Source of the DNA: Hyphococcus formosus
Lineage (GTDB): Bacteria > Pseudomonadota > Alphaproteobacteria > Caulobacterales > Parvularculaceae
DNA: 64,000 nucleotides
Direction of reading: 5' to 3'
Assembly: GCF_046736345.1 (NCBI RefSeq)
Contig: NZ_CP157210.1
Location: forward strand, 1,922,001 to 1,986,000
The notes under the pieces are model-generated. The model was not told the origin of the DNA. It made no database searches and was given only the letters and a program-made list of their open reading frames with translations. Made by a program: the position numbers and the translations under genes. Each line of letters starts with the position of its first letter. The stretch's first letter is position 1. Of the stretch, positions 28,050 through 36,031 are shown piece by piece.

Positions 28050-28501
28050 TATTCTGCTCCCGGAAAGATATAAACGCCCGCAATCCGCGCCAGCCACCAA
28101 CGGTTCATCCAGCTCTCGACGACCTTTCGGCCCGCATAGGCGTGGATGAATTGCTCCGGCCCACTGGCAATGCCGCAATGTTTGGCCGGTCCATCGGGCA
28201 CCACGCGAAACACCAAAACATCACCGGGCAAAAAGCGGCCATCTTTGCGCTCGATCAAATTGCGCCGCGCCGCACTCAATAATGGCTCCGCGCTGTGATT
28301 GCGTTCATTCCAATCGGGCGTATAGGCCGGCGGTGTTTCAGGCTCCGCCCCGTAAAGCGTACGCCAGACCCCACGCACCAGGCCAAGGCAATCACACCCC
28401 GCACCGCGCGTGCTTGCCTGATGCCGATAGGGGGTACCGATCCAATCGCGGGCGGCGTCGATAATGTCTATGCGTGAACGGAATGCGGTGAAGCTGGTCA
28501 T
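28049..28501 (-). CDS. GTA g14, NlpC/P60-family peptidase
   Basis: 150-aa cell-wall peptidase of the GTA tail tip that is thought to open peptidoglycan during DNA delivery. The catalytic Cys is in GCDCLGLVRG (Cys38), His108 lies in KHCGI and a second His at ~120 (FIHAYAG) completes the triad-like set. Overlaps g13 as ATGA and g15 by one base. Length fits the family. Confidence 0.93.
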   Translation of the reverse strand: MTSFTAFRSRIDIIDAARDWIGTPYRHQASTRGAGCDCLGLVRGVWRTLYGAEPETPPAYTPDWNERNHSAEPLLSAARRNLIERKDGRFLPGDVLVFRVVPDGPAKHCGIASGPEQFIHAYAGRKVVESWMNRWWLARIAGVYIFPGAE

Positions 28502-29358
28502 GCGCGCCGACCTCCATCATTGGTTTCAGATCGCAGCGGATAGGAAATCGCGGCGTCATTGCCGGGCATGGTCGGAAAGCCGCGAAAATTGATCTGGTTT
28601 GAAAACTTGTCCCGGCAGGTAGAAAACCGTTTGTCGCAACCGGTTTGAACCTCGAATTCATCACCGAGTTCAATCGCCGCCCCTGCTGGCAGCCAAAGCG
28701 ATATTGCGCCGCCGCTTGACTGGCTTTTAACAAAGCCGGTCAAACCCGCATTGCCGCCGCTCGTCCATCGCAACAATCCGTGGGCGAACCAGCCATCGTC
28801 ATAGCCGCTCAATCCATCGGCGATGAAATTTTGATCATCACGCAACATCGCGACACTGGCGCTTACAAAGGGCGCGCCTGCGCCGCATTGCGCGCTGGCG
28901 AAATTGACATCGCAAAGCCGCTGATAGATCCGCCCTGTGGGCTGGTCGAGCGCATGGGAGAGCCCGCGCAATTCCGCCCGGAATTGACTGCCGCTATGGG
29001 TGACTTCGCCAATCGTCCCCGCCTTGAGCAAGACATGTTGCGATGGCTGCGCCCAATTTACGCGATAGATCTCTATCCCTGCGCCATCATACCGGCCCGC
29101 GCGGAGATCTTCGCCTTCAACCGACGATAACAACCCTTCGATTTCGGCGTTATCCGCCCCGAGATCGGCTGAGCTATTCATTGCGCTACCATTTGCGCCT
29201 GTTTCCGGGCGAAATATCGTATCCAGAAACGCAAGCGGGCGATCATGATCGGTAAACCCTAGAACCGTCTCGTCCCGACGCACGATGCGCCAACAGGTAG
29301 CAAGCGTCGTCGCCCCGCCCGCAAGATGCGCCGCAAACTGACTATCAAGCGCACGCAT
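28498..29358 (-). CDS. GTA g13, tail hub protein (DUF2163)
   Basis: 286-aa baseplate hub protein. It has the DUF2163/phage BR0599 pattern FTDHDRPLAF near residue 35 and LRGLSHALDQPTGRIYQRLCD near 130-150. Cysteines 149, 158, 241 and 248 (CDVNFASAQC and CDKRFSTC) match the four ligands of the iron-sulphur cluster found in GTA hub proteins. Ends with NFRGFPTMPGNDA. Overlaps both neighbours by one to four bases. Confidence 0.93.
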   Translation of the reverse strand: MRALDSQFAAHLAGGATTLATCWRIVRRDETVLGFTDHDRPLAFLDTIFRPETGANGSAMNSSADLGADNAEIEGLLSSVEGEDLRAGRYDGAGIEIYRVNWAQPSQHVLLKAGTIGEVTHSGSQFRAELRGLSHALDQPTGRIYQRLCDVNFASAQCGAGAPFVSASVAMLRDDQNFIADGLSGYDDGWFAHGLLRWTSGGNAGLTGFVKSQSSGGAISLWLPAGAAIELGDEFEVQTGCDKRFSTCRDKFSNQINFRGFPTMPGNDAAISYPLRSETNDGGRRA

Positions 29359-29990
29359 CAGACCAGAACCTCAATCAGCGGAATAGAGGGAATATCCCCC
29401 GCCCGAAACGCCGCGAGATTGATCCGCAGATCATCGCTATCAAATCGCACCGGCACATCGAAAACAAAACCGGCGGTGACGCTGACCCCACTCGGGGGTG
29501 GAGCCGTTAGGGTGACCAGACCCGTTGTCGGATCGACGGTAAAATCAGCACCCCGCGTTAATTCGCTGCCATCGACCGCAATGCGGACAGTCCCTTCGAC
29601 CGGTTTTGTAATCGGTCTTTGATAGTCATGTGCGCCGGAATTATAGGTTTTTAAAAGCGTAAAACCGACTTCATCACCGTCACCGGTGCCGATCAACTGG
29701 TCTTCTGGCGATGGCGTATCGGCAATAGCGCAGCTTTTATTGTCAAAGGGATCGCGAAACCGGAACCCATAAAGCCGTCCATGGCGGGCCTCGAAAAAGG
29801 CAATGATATTTTCAATATCGCGAATGGATTTGACGCCATAACCCGCATTGAATGATCGCCGCGACCCGGCCCAGGGGCTGTTGCGTTCCTCATAGCCCGA
29901 ATTGAGCGCATGGATTTCCGTTTTTCGGCTCGGGCCGCCTTCGGAATTAAGCGCAATATCGATGGGGAATAAGACTTCGTGGAAGTTCAT
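29358..29990 (-). CDS. GTA g12, distal tail protein (DUF2460)
   Basis: 210-aa tail protein that connects the tail tube to the hub. DUF2460 features: MNFHEVLFPIDIALNSEGG at the start, RHGRLYGFRFRDPFDNKS near residue 70, and TVDPTTGLVTLTAPPP near 155. Starts 12 bases after the g11 stop and touches g13 at its end. Confidence 0.93.
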   Translation of the reverse strand: MNFHEVLFPIDIALNSEGGPSRKTEIHALNSGYEERNSPWAGSRRSFNAGYGVKSIRDIENIIAFFEARHGRLYGFRFRDPFDNKSCAIADTPSPEDQLIGTGDGDEVGFTLLKTYNSGAHDYQRPITKPVEGTVRIAVDGSELTRGADFTVDPTTGLVTLTAPPPSGVSVTAGFVFDVPVRFDSDDLRINLAAFRAGDIPSIPLIEVLV

Positions 29991-30002
29991 GACCTTGGGT
30001 CC

Positions 30003-30548
30003 TTATGCGTTTCGTTGACCACGCGCGACGGCGCGCGCCAGAGCGCTTGCGATTTGGGTTTCCGACCGGCGAAAACTGTCCGTATCCGTTACAGATGGCA
30101 GGGTGATATTGACGTTCACCCCACCAACGCCCCCGGCCCGACCCATGGGCTGGACGATGCCGCCTTGGGTCGGGGTGAACCATTCCGGCCCGCGCTCGCC
30201 GACCAGATAGGCCTGCCCCGACGCAACCGGACCGCCATTGGCGCGCGCACCGCCAAACGCCCCGGTCAAGGCATTGCTGACCAGATTATGCACCGGCTGG
30301 CGAACCAGACTGTCGATGGCGAAGCCGCGAAGGTCGCGCAAAAGCGCTTGAGAGAGTTTTTTCAGCGATAGCTCGCCGCGCTCCGCCGCGCGCGCTAGAT
30401 TGGATTGGATTGACCGCGCCGCAACCGCAAACGCATCTTCGATCAACATTGCCGCTGGCGCGATTTGATCGCGGGCAAGGCGCTCGATTTCCAAACCGGC
30501 TTCCGTGATCCCGCTCGTATCTACCTTGACGTTAATTGTTTCCGCCAT
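30003..30548 (-). CDS. GTA g11, short tail tape-measure protein
   Basis: 181 aa from the ATG at 30548, with GGAGAT upstream and overlapping the small chaperone gene. Helical N-terminal part, then a Gly/Ala-rich stretch (LVSNALTGAFGGARANGGPVASGQAY) and LVGERGPEWFTPTQGG, a typical end of phage tape-measure proteins. It sets the short length of the GTA tail. Its position between the tail chaperones and g12 agrees. Confidence 0.88.
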   Translation of the reverse strand: MAETINVKVDTSGITEAGLEIERLARDQIAPAAMLIEDAFAVAARSIQSNLARAAERGELSLKKLSQALLRDLRGFAIDSLVRQPVHNLVSNALTGAFGGARANGGPVASGQAYLVGERGPEWFTPTQGGIVQPMGRAGGVGGVNVNITLPSVTDTDSFRRSETQIASALARAVARGQRNA

Positions 30549-30702
30549 TTCGATCTCCTTCAATTTGCTCAATCAATTGCGCAAGATCCTGCTGGCCCAT
30601 GCCGCGCGGGGTTTGCGTCAGCGCATTCCATTCGTGAACGGAGAGTTGCCAGAAGCATTGCGGCATCACGCCCATGGATGCGACTGCGAAACGCAACATC
30701 AT
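30532..30702 (-). CDS. GTA small tail-assembly chaperone (g10.1-like, 56 aa)
   Basis: Small gene starting at the ATG at 30702, which overlaps the g10 stop as ATGA, and ending TAA at 30532 inside the start region of g11. The product begins MMLRFAVASMGVMPQCFWQL and contains SVHEWNALTQ, the pattern of the phage tail-assembly chaperone next to GTA gene 10 (rcc01693-like). The Trp-rich helix and position support the call. Confidence 0.82.
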   Translation of the reverse strand: MMLRFAVASMGVMPQCFWQLSVHEWNALTQTPRGMGQQDLAQLIEQIEGDRNGGNN

Positions 30703-31016
30703 GGGCCAGCTTGTGACTTTCCCGGCGCAGCCTCCAACGCGGAAAATGCTTTGGCGATGGCCTTGCTCGCTTCGCTCAGGTCGAGATCGCTCGCCTTGAG
30801 CGCCTCCATCGCCAAGGGGGTACCGCCGCCCGCAATAAGCGCATGAAGGATCAGCACAATGTCGCTGATGCGCGGGTTTTTAAGCCGCTCCTGCAACGCC
30901 GCAAGATCGCCCCCGCCGAGCTTGTCCTCAATATCCGCGAGCGCACCCAGCGTCAGGCGCAACACTCGCTCCTCGCCATTAATCTGTAGGCGAACATCAC
31001 CGCGTGGATGGGTCAT
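30699..31016 (-). CDS. GTA g10, tail-assembly protein (GTA_gp10)
   Basis: 105-aa protein with MTHPRGDVRLQINGEERVLRLTLGALADIEDKLGGGDL at the N-terminus, typical of the GTA gp10/tail tube chaperone family. Overlaps g9 by one base and the small chaperone gene by four. It probably works with the 56-aa protein during tail assembly. Confidence 0.9.
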   Translation of the reverse strand: MTHPRGDVRLQINGEERVLRLTLGALADIEDKLGGGDLAALQERLKNPRISDIVLILHALIAGGGTPLAMEALKASDLDLSEASKAIAKAFSALEAAPGKSQAGP

Positions 31017-31438
31017 CAGGCACCCTCCGCCACGAAGCTGATCTCGCCCGCAGATTCGAGCGCAAGCGCCATTGTCGCTTCGCGGTCATGCTCGCCTGCG
31101 TAATCGAGATTGGTGATCAAAAACGCGCCGGAAACCGTCCCGAAGCCGGGGATGATGATTTCCCAATGCCGGGTTTCGCCCGCAAAAAACACCGTCCGGA
31201 CGGTGGATGCGGCGGCACCGTTTAAAAACACACCGGCCCCGGAAATTGACGCCTGACGGACCCCGCCTCCGGCCAGTAATTCGCGCCAGCCACCAATAGA
31301 TTGCGCATGGGTCACGTCGATCATCTGTGTATTGAGCGATAAGGTTTTTGTGCGCAGGCCCCCGATGATCGAAAAGCTTTCGGGATCACCGGCATCGCCA
31401 ATCTTGAGTAAGAGGTCTTTGCCCCGTTGTGCAGTCAT
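31016..31438 (-). CDS. GTA g9, major tail tube protein
   Basis: 140-aa tube protein of the TP901-1 type: MTAQRGKDLLLKIGDAG, TKTLSLNTQMIDVTHAQSIGGWRELL and GVFLNGAAASTVRTVFF are family hallmarks. Starts ATGA over the g8 stop. Confidence 0.92.
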   Translation of the reverse strand: MTAQRGKDLLLKIGDAGDPESFSIIGGLRTKTLSLNTQMIDVTHAQSIGGWRELLAGGGVRQASISGAGVFLNGAAASTVRTVFFAGETRHWEIIIPGFGTVSGAFLITNLDYAGEHDREATMALALESAGEISFVAEGA

Positions 31439-31851
31439 GAGATTTCCTTTTCATGGGTTACGGCGCGAAACCGGGCCACGCCCTGATAGGTCTCGCCGTC
31501 TTGTCGGCGGAACACATCACCAAAAACAAAGCGGAGATTGACCAGCTCGTGGTCAGGCAGGGTCAGCGCGGTTTCATGAAGCGCGTCATAGACGGCGCTC
31601 AGAATCCGTTTGACTTCGCGGCGACCCGCATAGCGCGAAAACACATAGAGCTTCAGCTCATGCTCGACCCCGCCATCAACGCCCTTCCAATCACTCGTGC
31701 GGGTTTCGCCAAGCGTCAGATAGGGAAACACCGCGCCGGGTGGCGCGTCGTCGTAGATGCGTGCGGGCGTGCCGAGTTCGGCCTTGATCGCTTCGTCATT
31801 TCGCAGATGTTGATAGATCGCTTTTTGCAAATCCCAAGAGGCGACCATCAT
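31435..31851 (-). CDS. GTA g8, tail terminator (DUF3168)
   Basis: 138-aa DUF3168 protein: ASWDLQKAIYQHLRNDEAIKAEL at the start, YDDAPPGAVFPYLTLGETRTSDWKG near residue 35, and LYVFSRYAGRREVKRILSAVYDALHE in the middle. Caps the tail tube in related phages. ATGA overlaps on both sides. Confidence 0.92.
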   Translation of the reverse strand: MMVASWDLQKAIYQHLRNDEAIKAELGTPARIYDDAPPGAVFPYLTLGETRTSDWKGVDGGVEHELKLYVFSRYAGRREVKRILSAVYDALHETALTLPDHELVNLRFVFGDVFRRQDGETYQGVARFRAVTHEKEIS

Positions 31852-32159
31852 GACAACACCTCCTCACAAATGAGCGTCAAGCGGCGATCATCATCGCTTT
31901 CTATACTGACGACCTCGTATTCTACGCCATCGAAGCGGACACGCTGGCCGAGCGGTATATCGGCGCGGAAGCGCACTAATGCTGCGATCCGGCGCAAACG
32001 CTTATTACGGTCACCGGTAAAATCGCGGGTCGAGGTCAGGCGTTCGATTTTTGCCCATAATTCCGGCCCCGGCAGCCATGAAAGGCTGGCCCCGCCGCCC
32101 TCATCATCGCTGCGGGATGGGGTCAGGAATTCAATTTTTCTGTTCATGCTCCCGATCAC
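31848..32159 (-). CDS. GTA g7, head-tail adaptor (stopper)
   Basis: 103 aa from the GTG at 32159, which overlaps the g6 stop as GTGA and has GGGAG 8 bases upstream; the ATG at 32147 is too close to its SD. Contains MNRKIEFLTPSRSDDEGGG and WAKIERLTSTRDFTGDRNKR, then VRFRADIPLGQRVRFDGVEYEVVS, the pattern of phage head-tail joining (gp16-like) proteins. Confidence 0.88.
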   Translation of the reverse strand: MIGSMNRKIEFLTPSRSDDEGGGASLSWLPGPELWAKIERLTSTRDFTGDRNKRLRRIAALVRFRADIPLGQRVRFDGVEYEVVSIESDDDRRLTLICEEVLS

Positions 32160-32701
32160 AGCCGCATCTCCCAATAGGGCGCGATCAGCGCATTAAAACT
32201 TTCCGGGATCGCGTAGCGCCGGATTTCGCTGGTCGATTCGCGCTGTTCGTAAAAAGCGCCGCAGAGCATTTTGATGGCCTGCAGCAAGGGCGCGGGTATC
32301 GCACCGTCGAACCCTGCGGTGAAATCAATTGTGATCCCGCCAAGGGCCGCTTGTGGCCATGGAGTATCGGCACGCAATCGGCCCGGCTTTCCCGGCGCGA
32401 AGGCATAGCCCCCAGCGCCAATCGAATGGTCCGTACCCGCGATATCGGTGACGTTGATTGCATCAATCGCGGAGACCGGTCCAATCGGCAGGGTCAAACA
32501 GCGGGGCATTTCGTCAAGTCGCAATCGCCATTGCTGCGCCATCATGGCAATACCGCACCGCGCCTCGATTGCGCGGACCGCCGCGATGATGAGCCCAGTA
32601 ATCAGCGCGTCTTCATCACTATGGGTGACGCGCAAATGCGCCTTCATATCGGCAAGATTTATCGGTTCCGCCGCTGGCGGTGTGATCAAAGTAAGGGACA
32701 T
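32156..32701 (-). CDS. GTA g6, head-tail connector (adaptor)
   Basis: 181 aa from the ATG at 32701. MSLTLITPPAAEPINLADMKAHLRVTHSDEDALI at the N-terminus is the hallmark of phage gp6-like head-tail connector proteins; the helical C-terminus has LLQAIKMLCGAFYEQRES. A 130-base gap holding a palindromic repeat separates it from the capsid gene, unlike the tight spacing of the rest of the cluster. Confidence 0.92.
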   Translation of the reverse strand: MSLTLITPPAAEPINLADMKAHLRVTHSDEDALITGLIIAAVRAIEARCGIAMMAQQWRLRLDEMPRCLTLPIGPVSAIDAINVTDIAGTDHSIGAGGYAFAPGKPGRLRADTPWPQAALGGITIDFTAGFDGAIPAPLLQAIKMLCGAFYEQRESTSEIRRYAIPESFNALIAPYWEMRL

Positions 32702-32740
32702 AACGCAACTCGTCCGTTGGTTGGTGCGTGGAAAGTAACG

Positions 32741-32820
32741 ACCGTCGTCATTGCGGGCTACGACCCGCAATCCACCGAAAAAACCAATGGATCCCGGATC
32801 GAGTCCGGGATGACGACCGT
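32741..32820. repeat. REP-like compound palindrome between capsid and g6 genes
   Basis: Two inner hairpins, TTGCGGG/CCCGCAA (32751-32770) and TCCCGGA/TCCGGGA (32792-32810), lie between imperfect outer arms ACCGTCGTCAT (near 32741) and ATGACGACCGT (near 32810). TCCA and TGGA next to the hairpins are also complementary. The layout matches the dispersed CGTCATTGCG...CCGGGATGACG intergenic repeats seen in many alphaproteobacterial genomes. I noticed no second copy in the window. Confidence 0.75.
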
Positions 32821-32830
32821 CACGAATATC

Positions 32831-34048
32831 CTAAGACACAGCGAATTTCAGGAACTTGATCGCATCAAAATCCTGGATGCCGCCACCCACACGTTTTGTC
32901 GTATAGAACAGAACATAAGGCTTGGCGGAGAACGGATCGCGCAACACGCGCACGCCAACCCGATCAACGATCAAATAGCCCCGGCGGAAATCACCAAACG
33001 CGATTGAATGACTGTCCGAGGCAATATCATCCATGTCTTCCGCTTCGGTCACCGCATAGCCCATGAGCCGTGCTGGCTCGCCCGGTTCGCTATTGGGCTG
33101 CCACAAATAATTGCCATCTGCGTCTTTGAACTTGCGCAATGCACCGACAACGGAACGATTCATCACGAACCGGCCATTGGCGCGATAGGCCTGTTTCGGC
33201 GCATAGATCAGGTCGAGCAATTTGTCAGACGGGTTCGACGCCGCAAAGGCACCATCCACGCCCGTTGCAATATAGCCAAGCTCGCTCGCGCTGCGCACAT
33301 CATCCGCCGCAATTGTATAAGACAGAATGCCTTTTGGCTGGCTGGTGCCATCACCGCCGATAAAGGCTGCTGATTCCTGTACGGCGAATTCGGTTTGCAC
33401 CTCATCTGCGAGCCATTGTTCGATATCGACGATGGAGTCATCGAGCAATGTCTGGCTTGCGGCGGGCATGGCGTAAAGTTCCATGGTCGGGAAATCGAGC
33501 GCCGTTAGCGAAGGCGAAGTGGTCTCGACCCGCGCGCCGGTTTCTGCGACCCAGCCGGCAGCGGCATCGCCATTCGAGACGGGCTTACGGAACACATTAC
33601 CGCCGATCTCGCGCACCGACGCGATCTGGCGCATGGGCGAGATGTCTTTGACCGCCGCAGTGATCAGGCTTTCTACCTGGTTCGGCGCGAGATAACCGCC
33701 CTCCGCCCCGCTATCGGTATTGACGGACTTCGCTTCTAAGGCCGTTCCAACATCGCCCGCGCGCATATAGCGTTGAAAGGCGGCATTGCGCTCATCGGGT
33801 TCAGGCGTTTGACCGCCATGCAGCGCCGGACGATGCGCCTTGAGGGCGATGCGGTCAACCACGTCTTTTTGTTCGGTGACGGCCTTGTTGATGCGGTCGA
33901 TTTTATCACGCAGCAACACATCGTCATTGCGTTTCTTTTCCAGCGCATCAAGGCGTTCATCATTGGCGGATTTGAAGCTTTCAAACGCCGTCAAAAATTC
34001 GCGCATTGCGCCGCGGACGTCACTGCCCGCTTTGGTTTCGATATTCAT
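32831..34048 (-). CDS. GTA g5, HK97-fold major capsid protein
   Basis: 405 aa. The N-terminal ~100 residues form a coiled-coil scaffold-like region (ANDERLDALEKKRNDDVLLRDKIDRINKAV) that the prohead protease probably removes. The capsid fold follows: NTDSGAEGGYLAPNQVES near 110, MRQIASVREIGGNVFRKPV, ASQTLLDDSIVDIEQWLADEV near 210 and FIGGDGTSQPKGIL near 235. Preceded by the protease gene and followed by a repeat-bearing gap. Confidence 0.95.
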   Translation of the reverse strand: MNIETKAGSDVRGAMREFLTAFESFKSANDERLDALEKKRNDDVLLRDKIDRINKAVTEQKDVVDRIALKAHRPALHGGQTPEPDERNAAFQRYMRAGDVGTALEAKSVNTDSGAEGGYLAPNQVESLITAAVKDISPMRQIASVREIGGNVFRKPVSNGDAAAGWVAETGARVETTSPSLTALDFPTMELYAMPAASQTLLDDSIVDIEQWLADEVQTEFAVQESAAFIGGDGTSQPKGILSYTIAADDVRSASELGYIATGVDGAFAASNPSDKLLDLIYAPKQAYRANGRFVMNRSVVGALRKFKDADGNYLWQPNSEPGEPARLMGYAVTEAEDMDDIASDSHSIAFGDFRRGYLIVDRVGVRVLRDPFSAKPYVLFYTTKRVGGGIQDFDAIKFLKFAVS

Positions 34049-34073
34049 GGTACTCTCCTTTTACTGATAGGCT

Positions 34074-34595
34074 TTAGACTGACAGTGCCGATGCCGCCTG
34101 ACGCAGCGCCGTTGCGAATTGGCCCGGCGATGGCTCGGGGTTTTGGCGCTCTGGCCGTGGCGGGCTGACCTTGGTGATCCGCGCGTGCGGGGCCATGGGA
34201 AAGGTCACCACCGATATTTCCCACAATGACGCGGACAGAATGCGCCGCCCGGCTTTGATTTTGGCGGCGCGAATGGTTTGATAGCCAATCGAAAGACCAT
34301 CAAGCGCCCCGCCCATGAGCAACGCATGCACCTCCCGTGCGCGCGGCGAGGATAAAATAATCTGCCCCCGAACGAATAATCCGAACTCGTCTACTTTCAG
34401 GCTTGTCCAGCGCCCGATTGGCGTTTCCGCCGCGTGTTGATAGAGCATCCGCACCGGCCCATCATGGCGAAAGGCACCGGGCACAATGATATCGCCATTA
34501 AGATCCGGCTTATGAAATACCGCGCCATAGCCTTCGATATCGGCGACAAGGCAATTATCATTGGCTTTCACCTCGGTCATGATTCTGACCATCAC
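34074..34595 (-). CDS. GTA g4, prohead protease (HK97 family)
   Basis: 173-aa serine protease that matures the capsid. VADIEGYGAVFHKPDLNGDIIVPGAF near residue 20 and VRMLYQHAAETPIGRWTSLKVDEFGLFVRG near 50 (with the catalytic-type His) lead to GALDGLSIGYQT with the Ser. Starts as ATGA over the g3.5 stop; an internal ATG five codons later is possible. Confidence 0.92.
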   Translation of the reverse strand: MMVRIMTEVKANDNCLVADIEGYGAVFHKPDLNGDIIVPGAFRHDGPVRMLYQHAAETPIGRWTSLKVDEFGLFVRGQIILSSPRAREVHALLMGGALDGLSIGYQTIRAAKIKAGRRILSASLWEISVVTFPMAPHARITKVSPPRPERQNPEPSPGQFATALRQAASALSV

Positions 34596-34867
34596 TCCCC
34601 CTCGCCGCTATTGCGGTCGATTTTGTCTTCGATGCGCACAAGCGCGGCAGAGATGAAACGGGTTTGCTCTTCGAGGCGCGCAGTGCGCTCAAGGATCTGG
34701 GCGTCATCAACGGACCGGCGCTCAAGCTGGGCGAGCCGTTCGGTCGCGGCCCCGGCCCAGATCAGGCCAAGCCCGCCTTGAACAATCACGGCAGCACCAA
34801 TCGCAATCGTAACCCTAAGCTCCTGGGGCTTGTCACCGGGCGGTTTCGGCAAAGTCACGCTATGCAT
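34592..34867 (-). CDS. GTA g3.5-like small membrane/coiled-coil protein
   Basis: 91 aa from the ATG at 34867, overlapping the portal stop. One membrane helix (LRVTIAIGAAVIVQGGLGLIWAG) and a C-terminal coiled coil (ATERLAQLERRSVDD...LEEQTRFISAALVRIEDKID). Same place and layout as ORF g3.5 of the Rhodobacter GTA. Function not established. Confidence 0.8.
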   Translation of the reverse strand: MHSVTLPKPPGDKPQELRVTIAIGAAVIVQGGLGLIWAGAATERLAQLERRSVDDAQILERTARLEEQTRFISAALVRIEDKIDRNSGEGE

Positions 34868-36020
34868 TGCGCACCTCCAGCCCCAGCGCCTGGCGCTTTT
34901 CATCATCACTCAGGAAATCTGCGCGGCTAACCCGCGCCCAAAGCGCGTCGCGATCCGCCGATAGCGCATCAATATCCGTTGACTGACAAATAACACTGAC
35001 ACCCGGATAGACCGGCGCAAACCAATTGCTCAGGGCCGCTGCGGTTTTCTTGACCAGCGGCAACACGGTCTGTTTCCAGAAGGCCAGATTGGCTTCGCGG
35101 TAATTCGAATAGGTATTGTCACCGGGAATGCCGAGCAACATGGGCGGCACCCCAAAGGCGAGCGCAATTTCGCGCGCCGCGGCATTTTTGGCCTCGATAA
35201 AGTCCATATCCGATGGCGATAACGACATGCTGCGCCATTCAAGCCCGCCATCCAGCACCAAGGGCCGCCCTGCATTGGCTGATCCTTGATAGGCGTCCTC
35301 GAGCTCTGATTTCAGGCGATCAAACTGCTCTGCGGTCAGGTTTTCTGCCCCTTCGGGACCGTTATAAACCAGCGCCCCAGATGGCCGCGCCGCATTATCA
35401 AGCAGTGATTTATTCCACGCCGATGCGGCGTTATGAAGATCAACCGCAGTGGCAGCGGCTTCGAGGGGTGACAGCCCATAATGGTCATTGGTCGGGTGAA
35501 ACAATTTCAGATGCAGGATCGGCGCTTGTCCGATTTCCGGTTTTCGGAACACGACCGATCGGCCGCCTGCGGAATATTCATAGGCCTCGGCCCAGCCCGA
35601 TTGCCCGGTGCGCGCTTTCATCCGATCCGGGCGCAGGGAATATAACTCGCGCGGCGTACCATCAAGCGATACCGCTTCGAGATAGGCATTCCCCGCCGTT
35701 TGCAGATAGCCATAAAAACTCTCGAGCAATTCACTGCCCGATTGTTCATCATTGGGCCGCGCCAACAAATCAATCAATGGATGATCGGATAAAACTTCAC
35801 CGCCCTCTTTTACCGTTAGTGGTGCCGACGCCGCCGCCTCTGCGGTCAGGCGCACACAGCGATAGGCAATGACATTGCGCTCAAAGCCGGAGCGCGCGAG
35901 CGATGCATAATCGCGCGGCGTCCAAGCGGGCGCGCCGAGCCGATGCATGGCGATGAGCGCTTTTGCGGCTGAGGCTTTGGCCTCGGGCGCACGGCTGAAC
36001 AGCTTTTGGATAATGGACAT
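34860..36020 (-). CDS. GTA g3, portal protein (HK97 family)
   Basis: 386-aa portal that forms the DNA channel at the capsid vertex. Shows FERNVIAYRCVRLTAEAAASAPLTV near 45, ARPNDEQSGSELLESFYGYLQTAGNAY near 87-113, LHLKLFHPTNDHYGLSPLEAA near 168 and REIALAFGVPPMLLGIPGDNTYSNYREANLAFW near 285, all family marks. Starts 11 bases after the terminase stop. Confidence 0.95.
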   Translation of the reverse strand: MSIIQKLFSRAPEAKASAAKALIAMHRLGAPAWTPRDYASLARSGFERNVIAYRCVRLTAEAAASAPLTVKEGGEVLSDHPLIDLLARPNDEQSGSELLESFYGYLQTAGNAYLEAVSLDGTPRELYSLRPDRMKARTGQSGWAEAYEYSAGGRSVVFRKPEIGQAPILHLKLFHPTNDHYGLSPLEAAATAVDLHNAASAWNKSLLDNAARPSGALVYNGPEGAENLTAEQFDRLKSELEDAYQGSANAGRPLVLDGGLEWRSMSLSPSDMDFIEAKNAAAREIALAFGVPPMLLGIPGDNTYSNYREANLAFWKQTVLPLVKKTAAALSNWFAPVYPGVSVICQSTDIDALSADRDALWARVSRADFLSDDEKRQALGLEVRNA

Positions 36021-36031
36021 GGGTTGCGCTC

